NCBI GenBank assembly: GCA_000336895.1
Contig: AOLX01000015.1
Span: 7,596 to 56,284 of the forward strand
Source: Haloarcula argentinensis DSM 12282
Lineage (GTDB): Archaea; Halobacteriota; Halobacteria; Halobacteriales; Haloarculaceae
Direction of reading: 5' to 3'
DNA: 48,689 nucleotides
In this document: one piece after another, positions 31,213 through 38,578 of the stretch
Layout: the number at the start of each line of letters is the position of its first letter
Position numbering within the stretch: the first letter of the stretch is position 1
Notes under the pieces: generated by a model
Database searches by the model: none
What the model saw: only the letters and a program-made list of their open reading frames with translations
Told to the model about the DNA's origin: nothing
Position numbers and translations under genes: made by a program

Positions 31213-31506
31213 ATGACCAACGCTCGGGGACCGGGCAGCGAGACACTCGAGGAGACCACTGGCAGTGACGCCTGTGTCTGCTCAATAGGGAACACAGTCG
31301 AGCATTACGTGACCGGAATACTGGGGCTTGTTGCGACGCTCGTCGTCGGTGTGCAGGCGTATCCGTGGTTTCAGTCCGTCGCTGGAACCACGACCTACCT
31401 CGGATCGACGTGGCTGGTGTTCAGTTTCGCCACGATATGGCTCGTCTGCTGGATCGCACTGGAACTCGCCTGGGAGTGGCGTGCCGGACGCATACACCTG
31501 CTGTAG
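31213..31506 (+). CDS. Small two-helix membrane protein
   Basis: A 97-residue protein of unknown function. Residues 1-28 are a soluble N-terminus with a CVC pair (22-24). Two hydrophobic segments follow, about 33-50 and 63-86, ending WEWRAGRIHLL. The ATG is preceded by a TATA-like CATAAAG about 28 bases upstream and by a purine-rich GAGGAAAGG. It converges on the macro-domain gene with seven bases between stops. I do not recognise the family. Confidence 0.6.
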   Translation: MTNARGPGSETLEETTGSDACVCSIGNTVEHYVTGILGLVATLVVGVQAYPWFQSVAGTTTYLGSTWLVFSFATIWLVCWIALELAWEWRAGRIHLL

Positions 31507-31513
31507 CGGATAG

Positions 31514-32014
31514 TCAGTCGCGAACGCCGGCCGCGACTCGTTGCATCCCTTCGAAGTCGTCGTCGGAGTAGGCGATGAGTCGCACGTCTGTCAAGGATTC
31601 GGGCTGATATTCGTCGATGACCGTGCAGATAATTCTGATGCCCTCCTCGAAGTCGAATCCAGCGATTCCACAACCGATGGCCGGGAGAACTATCAACTCG
31701 CAGTTCAATGCGTCAGCTTCCGCCAGTGTGTTCTGGGTCGCGTCGCGGATGCTTTCAGCGGTCGACTGGCCGCCCGGCGGCATTGCAGCGGCATGGATGA
31801 CGTACTCGGCGTCAAGGTCGTACGCGTCGGTCGTGGCGACACTGCCGAGGTCGACCGGTCCTTTCGCGACGGCCTCGTCGTTCAGGCCCGACCCAGCGGC
31901 GCGCTTGAGCGCCCCGGCGACGCCGGAGCCCATCCGCAGGCTCGTGTTCGCCGCGTTGACCAGTGCGTCCGCCGACTGTGAAGCGATGTCGCCCTGGATT
32001 ACCTCGAACTCCAT
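31514..32014 (-). CDS. Macro domain protein (ADP-ribose/O-acetyl-ADP-ribose hydrolase type)
   Basis: A 166-residue single-domain macro protein. Such proteins bind ADP-ribose and often deacetylate O-acetyl-ADP-ribose (made by sirtuins) or remove ADP-ribose from proteins. The signature is complete: ADALVNAANTSLRMGSGVAG (16-35), the strand YVIHAAAM, and LPAIGCGIAGFDFEEG near 107-122. Length and start (MEFEVIQGDIA) are standard. It diverges from the DUF2071 pair, and an AT-rich box at about 32043-32049 could serve both directions. A sirtuin gene lies 11 kb away in the window but is not linked. Confidence 0.92.
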   Translation of the reverse strand: MEFEVIQGDIASQSADALVNAANTSLRMGSGVAGALKRAAGSGLNDEAVAKGPVDLGSVATTDAYDLDAEYVIHAAAMPPGGQSTAESIRDATQNTLAEADALNCELIVLPAIGCGIAGFDFEEGIRIICTVIDEYQPESLTDVRLIAYSDDDFEGMQRVAAGVRD

Positions 32015-32134
32015 ACGCGAGGCTGCGGGTGGGACGGTGAAAGTTTTAGCGCCGACACGGCCGGACGGCGCTCATTGGTGTCTGTCATCGCGCCCCACGA
32101 CAGGCAGAAACCCGTCTGGTCCCAACAAACAGGT

Positions 32135-32839
32135 ATGGACCTGCTGACGATGACGTGGCGGGATGTGGGGTTCATGCACTGGCCGGTCGAGCCCGACATT
32201 GTCCAGCAAACGCTGCCGGACGGGCTCAATGTCGACACGTACGACGGGCAGGCGTGGCTCAGTGTGGTCCCGTTCCAGATGGCGGACATCAGACCGCGCG
32301 GCAGTCCCATCGGGCGGTCCTTTGGCGAGCTAAATCTCCGGACCTACGTGGTCGCCGACGGGACGCCGGGGGTGTACTTTTACAACCTCGACGCCGACGA
32401 CCGCCTCAGCGTCACGCTGGCCCGGAAGCTGTTCCAACTGTCTTACTACAGGGCGTCGATGCAGGTCCGGACCGACGGCGACAGCGTCGAGTTCCGAAGT
32501 CGCCGGACCAGTTCGCGCGCACCACCGGCGGATTTCCACGCCACCTACGAGCCGACTGAGGCACCGTCGACGCCCGAACCGGGCTCGCTGGAGTCGTTTC
32601 TGGTGGAGCGGTACCGGTTCTACGCCGCGAGCGACGACGGGACGGTGTATTACGCCGACATCGACCACGAGCCGTGGCCACTCCAGCGTGGGCAGTCAGA
32701 TATCCGGACGAACGGGCTGTTCGCCGCGTCGGGGTTCGACAGACCCGACGGCGACCCGCTCGTTCACTACTGCGCCGAGATTCCGGTGACTGCCGGGCGG
32801 CTTCACCGGCTTGATGGGGTTGCCCAGTACACTGATTAA
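32135..32839 (+). CDS. DUF2071 (YqjF-like) family protein
   Basis: A 234-residue protein of the DUF2071 family, whose function is not established. The signature N-terminus is TMTWRDVGFMHWPV, followed by GLNVDTYDGQAWLSVVPFQM and LNLRTYV, then the PGVYFYNLDADDRL region. The fold is distantly like acetoacetate decarboxylase. Start at ATG 32135 by family length; TTG/GTG codons at 32075/32078 would add about 20 residues and fit the TATA-like TTTTAG at 32044 better, so the start is uncertain. Immediately followed, 21 bases on, by a diverged paralogue. Confidence 0.82.
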   Translation: MDLLTMTWRDVGFMHWPVEPDIVQQTLPDGLNVDTYDGQAWLSVVPFQMADIRPRGSPIGRSFGELNLRTYVVADGTPGVYFYNLDADDRLSVTLARKLFQLSYYRASMQVRTDGDSVEFRSRRTSSRAPPADFHATYEPTEAPSTPEPGSLESFLVERYRFYAASDDGTVYYADIDHEPWPLQRGQSDIRTNGLFAASGFDRPDGDPLVHYCAEIPVTAGRLHRLDGVAQYTD

Positions 32840-32860
32840 CGTGTCGGCCCCAGTGAGGAT

Positions 32861-33535
32861 GTGGTCGCCCTCCGCCCGCTGCAGGTCACGCTTGACGACG
32901 TCTGCTTCTGTCACTGGCCGGTCTCCGAGGCAGCGGTGCAGGTGGCAGTCCCCGACTGGCTCACCGTCGAGACAGCCGACGACGACGCCTGGGTGTCAGC
33001 CGTCACGGCGACCGTTGACCGTGTCGAAACGTTCGGTATCGAGGTCGCCGGACCGTCGGAGTTGCTCACGGTTCGGACCTACGTCCGCGGCCCGACCGGC
33101 CAGCGCGGGGTCTGTGTGCTAGGGCTGTTCGGTGACGACAGGCGGACAGCGACAGCGGTTTCGGAGCTGTTTCGTATCACGGTTGGTGATGCCGTCCCGC
33201 GAACGCTCCCGACGGCCGACCGTCGGCGGGTCCTTGACGCCGGGGAGCGACGACTGTTCGAATGCCGGTACACAGTCAGTGGTGGCCGGGCGGCGATTCC
33301 ACCGGACTCGCTGGCTTCCTTCCTCGTCGACCGACAGCGATACTTCACGACCGGTCGTTTCGGGACGCACCTCGTCGGCAGCGTCGGTCACGACCCGTGG
33401 CGACTCGACCGCGTTGACGCGACTGTGACCGGATCTGTTCTTCCGCTGGTTGACATATCTGCTCGCGAGGCAGAGCCGTTAGTCCATCACAGTCCTGGGC
33501 TTCGAGTTTCGATTGCCCCACCGGTGCCGCCATAG
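32861..33535 (+). CDS. Diverged DUF2071-like paralogue
   Basis: A 224-residue protein that aligns end to end with the preceding one: LDDVCFCHWPVSEAAVQ against WRDVGFMHWPVEPDIVQ, WLTVETADDDAWVSAV against GLNVDTYDGQAWLSVV, and FLVDRQRYFTTGRFGTH against FLVERYRFYAASDDGTV. The core aromatic/arginine motif RTYVRGPTGQRGVCVLGL is kept. Start is GTG, as no ATG lies near the family N-terminus. It most likely arose by tandem duplication and is cotranscribed. Function unknown; several family-conserved positions (FY, D residues) are changed. Confidence 0.75.
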   Translation: MVALRPLQVTLDDVCFCHWPVSEAAVQVAVPDWLTVETADDDAWVSAVTATVDRVETFGIEVAGPSELLTVRTYVRGPTGQRGVCVLGLFGDDRRTATAVSELFRITVGDAVPRTLPTADRRRVLDAGERRLFECRYTVSGGRAAIPPDSLASFLVDRQRYFTTGRFGTHLVGSVGHDPWRLDRVDATVTGSVLPLVDISAREAEPLVHHSPGLRVSIAPPVPP

Positions 33536-33567
33536 CCGGGACCAGCGGGCAATCTGGCTCCCTTGAA

Positions 33568-33573
33568 ATATAA
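33568..33573 (+). promoter_or_regulatory. TATA box of the receiver-PAS-kinase gene
   Basis: ATATAA lies 43-48 bases before the ATG at 33616, so this transcript probably has a leader of some 20 bases, unlike most genes here. Confidence 0.5.
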
Positions 33574-33615
33574 GTACGGACAGACCGTTGGGAGGATAAG
33601 GACCCAGCCGCCCAT

Positions 33616-35001
33616 ATGACATCTGAAACTAATATACGAACGCTTGTTGTTGACGACAGCGATTTTTTCGCGGAGATGACCGCTGACACGCTCACCCAAC
33701 AACACGGCATCGAGTCCGTTGCTGCGAACAGCGCTGCGGAAGCGCTGGAACGGCTCGACGGGGGCGGGTTCGACTGCGTCGTCAGTGACTACGAAATGCC
33801 CGAAATGGACGGGCTGGAACTCCTTGAGGCGATCAGGGAGACAAACCCCTCTATCCCGTTCATTCTGCTGACTGGGCGGGGGGACGAAGAGACGGCAAGC
33901 GCGGCTATTGCGGCGGGGGTCGCCGACTACCTCCTAAAGCTCGAAGTCGTCGAAGACAAGCAGTACGGTCGGCTTGCAAACCGTATCGAGAACGTCGTTT
34001 CACAGGAGCGAACCCGCAAGAAGTTCGAATCGCTTGTGTCGGACTCGCCGGACGGTATCGTTCACCTGACGACTGACGGGACTATCCTCTCAGTGAACCC
34101 CTCGATGGCACGCAGACTGGGTGCCGACGCCGACGCGCTCGTCGGACAGCAATTGAGCGAAGTGATGGACAGCGAGGCGGCCAACCAGCGTCTCGAAGCC
34201 GGAAAGAGCGCAGTCGAAAACGGGACCGCGACACGCTCCGAGGACGCCGTCGGGGGACGACATTATCACAACCAGTATATCCCCGTCGACAGCCATCGCA
34301 AGTCGGATACCTTCCAGTTAGTCTCACGCGACATCACTGAACGCGTCGAGCGTCAGCGGGAACTGGAACGCCAGAACGAGCGGCTCGAAGAGTTCGCCAG
34401 CGTCGTCAGCCACGACCTGCGGAACCCGCTGAACGTCGCTCAGGGCGCGGTCGACCTGCTCACGGAGCCAGACGATCGCGAGGAGGCCGAACTGGTCGCC
34501 AAGATCGACCGATCGCTGGACCGGATGGGCTGTATCATCGAGGACGTACTCACGCTGGCGCGGCAAGGCCAGACGGTCAGCGATCCACAGGAGACGGAGC
34601 TATCGACGCTGGCGTCGACCGCGTGGACCTGGATCGAGGCTGAACAGGCATCCATGTCGGTCGAGTCAAGCACGGAACTCGCCGCTGACAGCGGGCGCGT
34701 GCAGGACCTGCTGGCGAACCTGTTCCGGAACGCCATCGAACACAACGACGGTGACGTCGAGATCGAGATCGGGCTGCTGGAGTCCAACGACGGCTTCTAC
34801 ATCGCAGACAACGGCGAAGGTGTCGAGGGCGACGCCGAGGACGTGTTCGAGATGGGGTACTCTTCGACGAAGGACGGAACCGGGTTCGGCCTGGCTATCG
34901 TCGAACAGGTCGCTGAGGCCCACGGCTGGGAAGTATCACTGACTGATAGCGACAGCGGCGGGGCGTGCTTCGAGGTGACAGATGTCGAACTACACGACTG
35001 A
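33616..35001 (+). CDS. Hybrid histidine kinase: receiver-PAS-HisKA-HATPase
   Basis: A 461-residue soluble signalling protein. Residues 8-125 are an intact receiver: acidic pair Asp13/Asp14, phospho-acceptor Asp58 (CVVSDYEMPEMDG), Thr86 and Lys108. A PAS domain (about 137-243) follows and could sense redox state or a ligand. HisKA has His266 in VVSHDLRNPLN. The ATPase has N box ANLFRNAIEH, G1 box DNGEGV and G2 box GTGFGLAIV. The receiver-first order suggests that another kinase feeds it, making it a phosphorelay element; no partner gene is adjacent. Its kinase half is very like the membrane kinase at 24.4-25.7 kb. Confidence 0.9.
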   Translation: MTSETNIRTLVVDDSDFFAEMTADTLTQQHGIESVAANSAAEALERLDGGGFDCVVSDYEMPEMDGLELLEAIRETNPSIPFILLTGRGDEETASAAIAAGVADYLLKLEVVEDKQYGRLANRIENVVSQERTRKKFESLVSDSPDGIVHLTTDGTILSVNPSMARRLGADADALVGQQLSEVMDSEAANQRLEAGKSAVENGTATRSEDAVGGRHYHNQYIPVDSHRKSDTFQLVSRDITERVERQRELERQNERLEEFASVVSHDLRNPLNVAQGAVDLLTEPDDREEAELVAKIDRSLDRMGCIIEDVLTLARQGQTVSDPQETELSTLASTAWTWIEAEQASMSVESSTELAADSGRVQDLLANLFRNAIEHNDGDVEIEIGLLESNDGFYIADNGEGVEGDAEDVFEMGYSSTKDGTGFGLAIVEQVAEAHGWEVSLTDSDSGGACFEVTDVELHD

Positions 35002-35037
35002 GACGGACTTTTCACTGGCGGATCCCGAGTAGTGGTA

Positions 35038-35832
35038 ATGACAGTCGCGGGGGCCATTATCGACTTGGATGGAACGGTGTACCACGGAGACACGCTGTTG
35101 CCGGGGGCGGCGTCGGCAATTGACGTGTTCAGGGAGCGCGGCCTGGGAATCTGCTTTTTTTCGAACAACCCAATCCACGACGGGAGCGAGTACATCGAGC
35201 GGTTGCGGGGAATGGGTATCGACGCCCGCGAGGGCGAGGCCTGTTCCTCCGGTGTCGTCACCCGTGAGTATCTCAACGGGTCCCATGCGGGTGACGACGT
35301 GTTCGTCATCGGGAGTGAACCGCTCCGCAGTATGGTCACGGAGACAGAGGCACGGCTGGTCGAAGACCCTGCTGAGACTGACGTGTTACTGGCCTCTTGG
35401 ACGGATGACTTCCACTACCACGACATGGTCGACGCGCTCCGGGCCGTCGAGGACGACACTGTCTTCCTCGGGACTGACCCGGACCGGACGTTCCCCGGTG
35501 AAGACGGCGACCCGGTCCCCGGTTCCGGGGCGATAATCAACGCCGTCGCCGGCGTCATCGAGCGGGACCCGGACCGGATTCTCGGGAAGCCGTCAGAGAT
35601 TGCCGTTCAGGCGGCGCTAGAGCGACTGGACTGTGCGCCGGCGGATTGTCTCATCGTCGGGGACCGGTTAGAGACGGACATCGCAATGGGCGAGCGGAAC
35701 GGCATGACAACAGTCCTTGTCCGGACCGGCGTGTCCAACGAACGGTCGCTGGAACGGAGCGCCGTGACGCCAGACTACGTTATCGATTCACTGGCGGACA
35801 TCGACGAAGTGCTTGCGTCGCTGGACGTGTGA
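35038..35832 (+). CDS. HAD-superfamily hydrolase, subfamily IIA (NagD-like)
   Basis: A 264-residue phosphatase of the haloacid dehalogenase superfamily, subclass IIA, which acts on small phosphorylated metabolites. Motif I is IIDLDGTVYHG with nucleophile Asp9 and acid/base Asp11. Motif II is FFSNNP, the motif III lysine is in ILGKPSEIA, and motif IV is LIVGDRLETDI. The large C2-type cap lies between motifs II and III. I use the ATG at 35038; a GTG two codons earlier is possible. Single gene with a T-rich box about 30 bases upstream. The substrate is unknown; 4-nitrophenyl-phosphatase is the generic activity. Confidence 0.9.
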   Translation: MTVAGAIIDLDGTVYHGDTLLPGAASAIDVFRERGLGICFFSNNPIHDGSEYIERLRGMGIDAREGEACSSGVVTREYLNGSHAGDDVFVIGSEPLRSMVTETEARLVEDPAETDVLLASWTDDFHYHDMVDALRAVEDDTVFLGTDPDRTFPGEDGDPVPGSGAIINAVAGVIERDPDRILGKPSEIAVQAALERLDCAPADCLIVGDRLETDIAMGERNGMTTVLVRTGVSNERSLERSAVTPDYVIDSLADIDEVLASLDV

Positions 35833-35898
35833 CACGAAACTGGTAATTCACCTGCGACTTTATTTCGACGGCGACCGTAGCTCTCGTTGGTGTTTCCA

Positions 35899-36489
35899 AT
35901 GGGCAAAGACATCCTCATGATCGTCGGCGATTTCGGCGAAGACTACGAAATAATGGTGCCGTTCCAGGCGCTGCAGATGGTCGGCCACGAGGTCGACGCG
36001 GTGTGTCCCGACAAAGCGGCCGAGGAGACCATCAAGACAGCGATACACGACTTCCGCGGCGACCAGACCTACATGGAGTCCCGCGGCCACGACTTCGTCC
36101 TGAACGCGACGATGGCCGACGTGACTCCCAGCGACTACGACGCACTCGTCGTCCCCGGCGGTCGCGCCCCCGAGTATCTCCGGACGTACGACGAGGTGCT
36201 GGACGCGGTACGGCACTTCTTCGAGGAGGACAAACCGGTCGCGGCACTGTGTCACGGCCCGCAGATTCTCGCTGCCGCCGACGTATTGGACGGCTACGAG
36301 ATGACGTCGTACCCGGCCTGTCGCGCCGAGTGCGAGGCCGCCGGCTGTTCGTGGGTCGACGAAGTAGTCACCGATGGCAACCTCGTCACCGGCCAGGCCT
36401 GGCCCGACCATCCCGAGTGGCTCGCGCAGTTCATGGACTTGCTCGGGGACGACGTGTCCCACGGCGAGCCCATCCCCGCCGACGACTGA
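35899..36489 (+). CDS. DJ-1/PfpI family protein
   Basis: A 196-residue protein of the DJ-1/PfpI superfamily (glutamine amidotransferase-like fold), which includes intracellular proteases, glyoxalases/deglycases and chaperones. The nucleophile elbow is AALCHGPQI with Cys118 and His119. The glycine loop VVPGGRAPEYLR (84-95) is conserved, and Glu17 near the N-terminus may pair with the cysteine. Two further cysteine clusters (Cys141, Cys145, Cys150) are unusual. Start is MGKDILMIVGD; a frame of four more codons upstream lacks support. A TTTATTT box lies about 35 bases upstream. Protease and deglycase roles cannot be told apart from sequence. Confidence 0.86.
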   Translation: MGKDILMIVGDFGEDYEIMVPFQALQMVGHEVDAVCPDKAAEETIKTAIHDFRGDQTYMESRGHDFVLNATMADVTPSDYDALVVPGGRAPEYLRTYDEVLDAVRHFFEEDKPVAALCHGPQILAAADVLDGYEMTSYPACRAECEAAGCSWVDEVVTDGNLVTGQAWPDHPEWLAQFMDLLGDDVSHGEPIPADD

Positions 36490-36548
36490 GGCAACACAAG
36501 TTTAGACGGATTCATAACAAACAAATAACTTGGCCGTTTCCCTCCGTT

Positions 36549-36600
36549 GAGGCGGGTGGGAACTGGCATAGTGCACCATTACGTTCGCCCGCCTCGTTTT
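36549..36600 (+). terminator. Candidate terminator hairpin after the DJ-1/PfpI gene
   Basis: Inverted arms GAGGCGGG (36549-36556) and CCCGCCTC (36588-36595), extended by GAAC/GTTC inside, followed by TTTT (36597-36600). It lies 60 bases after the PfpI stop, in a 227-base gap that shows nothing else clear. The loop is long, so a regulatory role is also possible. Confidence 0.4.
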
Positions 36601-36716
36601 CGACGACTGTAGCAAGTGATAGAGACTAGTAACTGGCTGCGACCACTGGTATGGAGCCGACTACGTGTCACGGTGGCACCGGATTTGTTATGCTGAGGAG
36701 AGAACAGTTGTGTGTA

Positions 36717-36944
36717 ATGCCCTCCAACACTTCACCGCGAGACGACGATCACGGCTGTCCGAAGTGCGGCCACACCGGTACCGACGTGGGTAACATCTCG
36801 ACCACCGCCGGCGGCTTCTCGAAGATGTTCGACATCCAGACGAACCAGTTTCAGGTCGTCACGTGTACGAACTGTGGCTACTCGGAGCTGTACCGTGACA
36901 CCGGGTCTGGCAGGAGCGACCTGGCAGACATCTTCCTCGGCTAA
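36717..36944 (+). CDS. Small zinc-ribbon protein (DUF2082-like)
   Basis: A 75-residue protein with a single zinc ribbon: Cys14/Cys17 (CPKCGHTG) and Cys50/Cys53 (CTNCGYSEL), separated by NISTTAGGFSKMFDIQTNQF. This spacing matches the zinc-ribbon family PF09855 (DUF2082), predicted to bind nucleic acids. I start it at MPSNTSPRDD; earlier in-frame starts lie beside or upstream of a TATA-like stretch. It ends two bases before the start of a tiny membrane protein, which should be cotranscribed. Confidence 0.82.
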   Translation: MPSNTSPRDDDHGCPKCGHTGTDVGNISTTAGGFSKMFDIQTNQFQVVTCTNCGYSELYRDTGSGRSDLADIFLG

Positions 36945-36946
36945 CG

Positions 36947-37117
36947 ATGCCTGCCATGACCGGGCTGTTCGTCGTGGTCCTGCTGCTCGCGCTGGCCGCG
37001 CCGCTGGCTCTGTACGCGCTGGTTCGAAGCGAGCACGACCAGCGCGTCGAGACGGACCGTGAGACCGCCGAACGGCTTGCTCGGCGCGATACGGACGACG
37101 AAAGTCAGGTCCGGTGA
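36947..37117 (+). CDS. Tiny single-span membrane protein, 56 residues
   Basis: The ATG at 36947 opens a 56-residue frame starting MPAMTGLFVVVLLLALAAPL and ending at TGA 37115-37117. One strongly hydrophobic segment covers residues 5-26, followed by a charged tail rich in Asp, Glu and Arg. The start lies two bases after the stop of the zinc-ribbon gene, which supports a real, coupled gene. No family is recognised. Confidence 0.6.
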   Translation: MPAMTGLFVVVLLLALAAPLALYALVRSEHDQRVETDRETAERLARRDTDDESQVR

Positions 37118-37275
37118 GTACTCGGGATATCCCATCGAATGTCGGCGTGGGTCGCTCATACACCGGTACAGTGCCACGAGGGTCCAGAACGTCGCAGGCC
37201 CCGAATAAACTCCAAACAATGGGAAAGTGTACCGATGTCGAACCTTTTATCATAACACTCGCACAACGTCCGACC

Positions 37276-37524
37276 ATGGTTGACAGAGAAGACCTCCGCT
37301 CACAGTTCGTTGATGCGTTCGAGGAAGCAGACTACCCGATCTCCAGCCCGATGGACCTTGTTCCGGCACTCCCGGGCGGCCCGTCGACGAAGTTCGAGTC
37401 CGGCGACTTCTCGATGACGGCGATGGAACTGAACACGAAGCTCAACGGGGAGTTTCCGTACGACAACGTCGACGAGTTCGTCGACGACGTCATGGCCTCG
37501 CTCGAAGATCAGGACCTCATCTGA
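37276..37524 (+). CDS. MTH865-like family protein
   Basis: An 82-residue soluble protein that closely follows the archaeal MTH865 family (PF07747), known from a methanogen NMR structure but without assigned function. Family hallmarks are SQFVDAFEEADYPISSPMDL, ALPGGPSTKFESGDF, and TAMELNTKL, ending with a helix. The ATG is at 37276; a TATA-like TTTTAT lies 27-32 bases upstream, fitting a leaderless transcript. Transcribed alone. Confidence 0.82.
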   Translation: MVDREDLRSQFVDAFEEADYPISSPMDLVPALPGGPSTKFESGDFSMTAMELNTKLNGEFPYDNVDEFVDDVMASLEDQDLI

Positions 37525-37653
37525 GCGGGCCACACCGGCTCCCGGCCGCTTCACCGGTCTCGTGCGATAATTCGCGAGATTCCCGAACGAGCGTGTCGGT
37601 AGCTGTCTCCGCATATCCTTGAGGTTTATCAGGGTGACATCCCTACTCGTGGT

Positions 37654-37803
37654 ATGATCGGTTTGCCGGGGATCGAGACGCTCGTTCGGACGTTCGGGCC
37701 GTTTCTCATCCCCGCAACGCTGTTCGTTCTGGGTGCCATCGGCTATCTGTTCCTGTGGCTCCTGACCCGGAACCGTCGCGAAACGTACGCCGCTGACGAG
37801 TGA
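37654..37803 (+). CDS. Tiny membrane protein, 49 residues
   Basis: The ATG at 37654 opens a 49-residue frame (MIGLPGIETLVRTFG...) ending TGA at 37801-37803. A hydrophobic segment spans about 15-38 (FLIPATLFVLGAIGYLFLWL), followed by a basic RNRRET tail that would face the cytoplasm. A TTTATC box lies about 28 bases upstream. GC-biased third positions support coding. No family recognised. Confidence 0.55.
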   Translation: MIGLPGIETLVRTFGPFLIPATLFVLGAIGYLFLWLLTRNRRETYAADE

Positions 37804-37863
37804 CGGCGGCCAGCCGAATACGGCTAGTGAGTTCAAAGTTGTTGTGATCGCCAATCTTTTGCG

Positions 37864-37877
37864 TTAGACTTGTCTAA
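37864..37877. promoter_or_regulatory. Candidate metal-regulator operator TTAGACTTGTCTAA before sirR
   Basis: A 14-bp inverted repeat (TTAGAC-TT-GTCTAA) lies between a weak TATA-like CTTTTG (37856-37861) and the sirR ATG at 37886, over the expected transcription start. It matches 12 of 14 bases of a site upstream of the metal ABC transporter (42735-42748). DtxR-family sites commonly use TTAG/CTAA half-sites. Repeat seen; binding inferred. Confidence 0.65.
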
Positions 37878-37885
37878 TTTGGTGT

Positions 37886-38578
37886 ATGCTGAGTGCCAAG
37901 ATGGAGGACTATCTGAAGGCTATCTATCGCCTCGAGCGGGACGGCGACCCGCCGATTGCACCGTCTACTATCGCCGAGATGCTGGACGTTACCGCGCCGA
38001 CGGTCACCAGTATGGTCGAGAAGCTGGCTGACCGCGGGCTAATCGAACGAGAGAAGTACAAAGGCGTGCGGACAACGCCGGAAGGTGAGACAGTAGCACT
38101 GGAGATTATCCGCCACCACCGACTGCTTGAGACGTTTCTCACCGAGCAGCTGGGGTACGACTGGGCCGAGGTCCACGAGGAAGCGGAGGTACTCGAACAC
38201 CACATCAGCGAGGAGTTCGAGCGCCGGGTCGCGGCAGTCCTCGACGAACCGGAGTTCGACCCCCACGGGGACCCGATTCCCAGCGACTCGCTCGACCCGA
38301 TCGACGACGAGTCCGCGACGGCGCTGTCAGAACACAACGAAGGAGGACGAGTCGAAGTTGCTCGGGTCCGGGACCGTGATCCCGACGAACTCACGTACCT
38401 CTCCGACGCCGGCATCACACCGGGGACCGTGTTGACCGTCGAGGAAGTCGCTCCGATCGGGATGGTGACGGTCCAGCTAGAGAGCGGGTCGTCAGTGTCG
38501 CTCCCGGACCACATCGCCGATGCGATTCAGGTCCGTGCACCGGAGACGCAGGGCGAAGACGGAGTGAGCCAGGCGTGA
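37886..38578 (+). CDS. sirR: DtxR/MntR-family metal-dependent regulator
   Basis: A 230-residue metal-sensing repressor. Residues 1-65 are the winged helix (MEDYLKAIYRLERDG; IAEMLDVTAPTVTSMVEKLADRG). The metal-binding dimerisation domain follows, and a FeoA/SH3-like domain covers about 150-216. Compared from memory with Bacillus MntR, Asp8, His77, Glu101, Glu104 and His105 match five of its manganese ligands, while Glu11 is Lys. Iron-sensing relatives have Met and Cys where Asp8 and Glu101 lie, so manganese is favoured. Homologous SirR in Halobacterium controls a Mn/Fe-type ABC transporter. Its end overlaps the GDT1-family gene (GTGA), and a palindrome sits at its promoter. Confidence 0.9.
   Translation: MLSAKMEDYLKAIYRLERDGDPPIAPSTIAEMLDVTAPTVTSMVEKLADRGLIEREKYKGVRTTPEGETVALEIIRHHRLLETFLTEQLGYDWAEVHEEAEVLEHHISEEFERRVAAVLDEPEFDPHGDPIPSDSLDPIDDESATALSEHNEGGRVEVARVRDRDPDELTYLSDAGITPGTVLTVEEVAPIGMVTVQLESGSSVSLPDHIADAIQVRAPETQGEDGVSQA

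Noticed and set aside
19796..32014. Sirtuin and macro-domain genes as one O-acetyl-ADP-ribose pathway unit
   Set aside because: They are biochemically linkable but 11 kb apart with many unrelated genes between, so nothing in the layout supports a unit.
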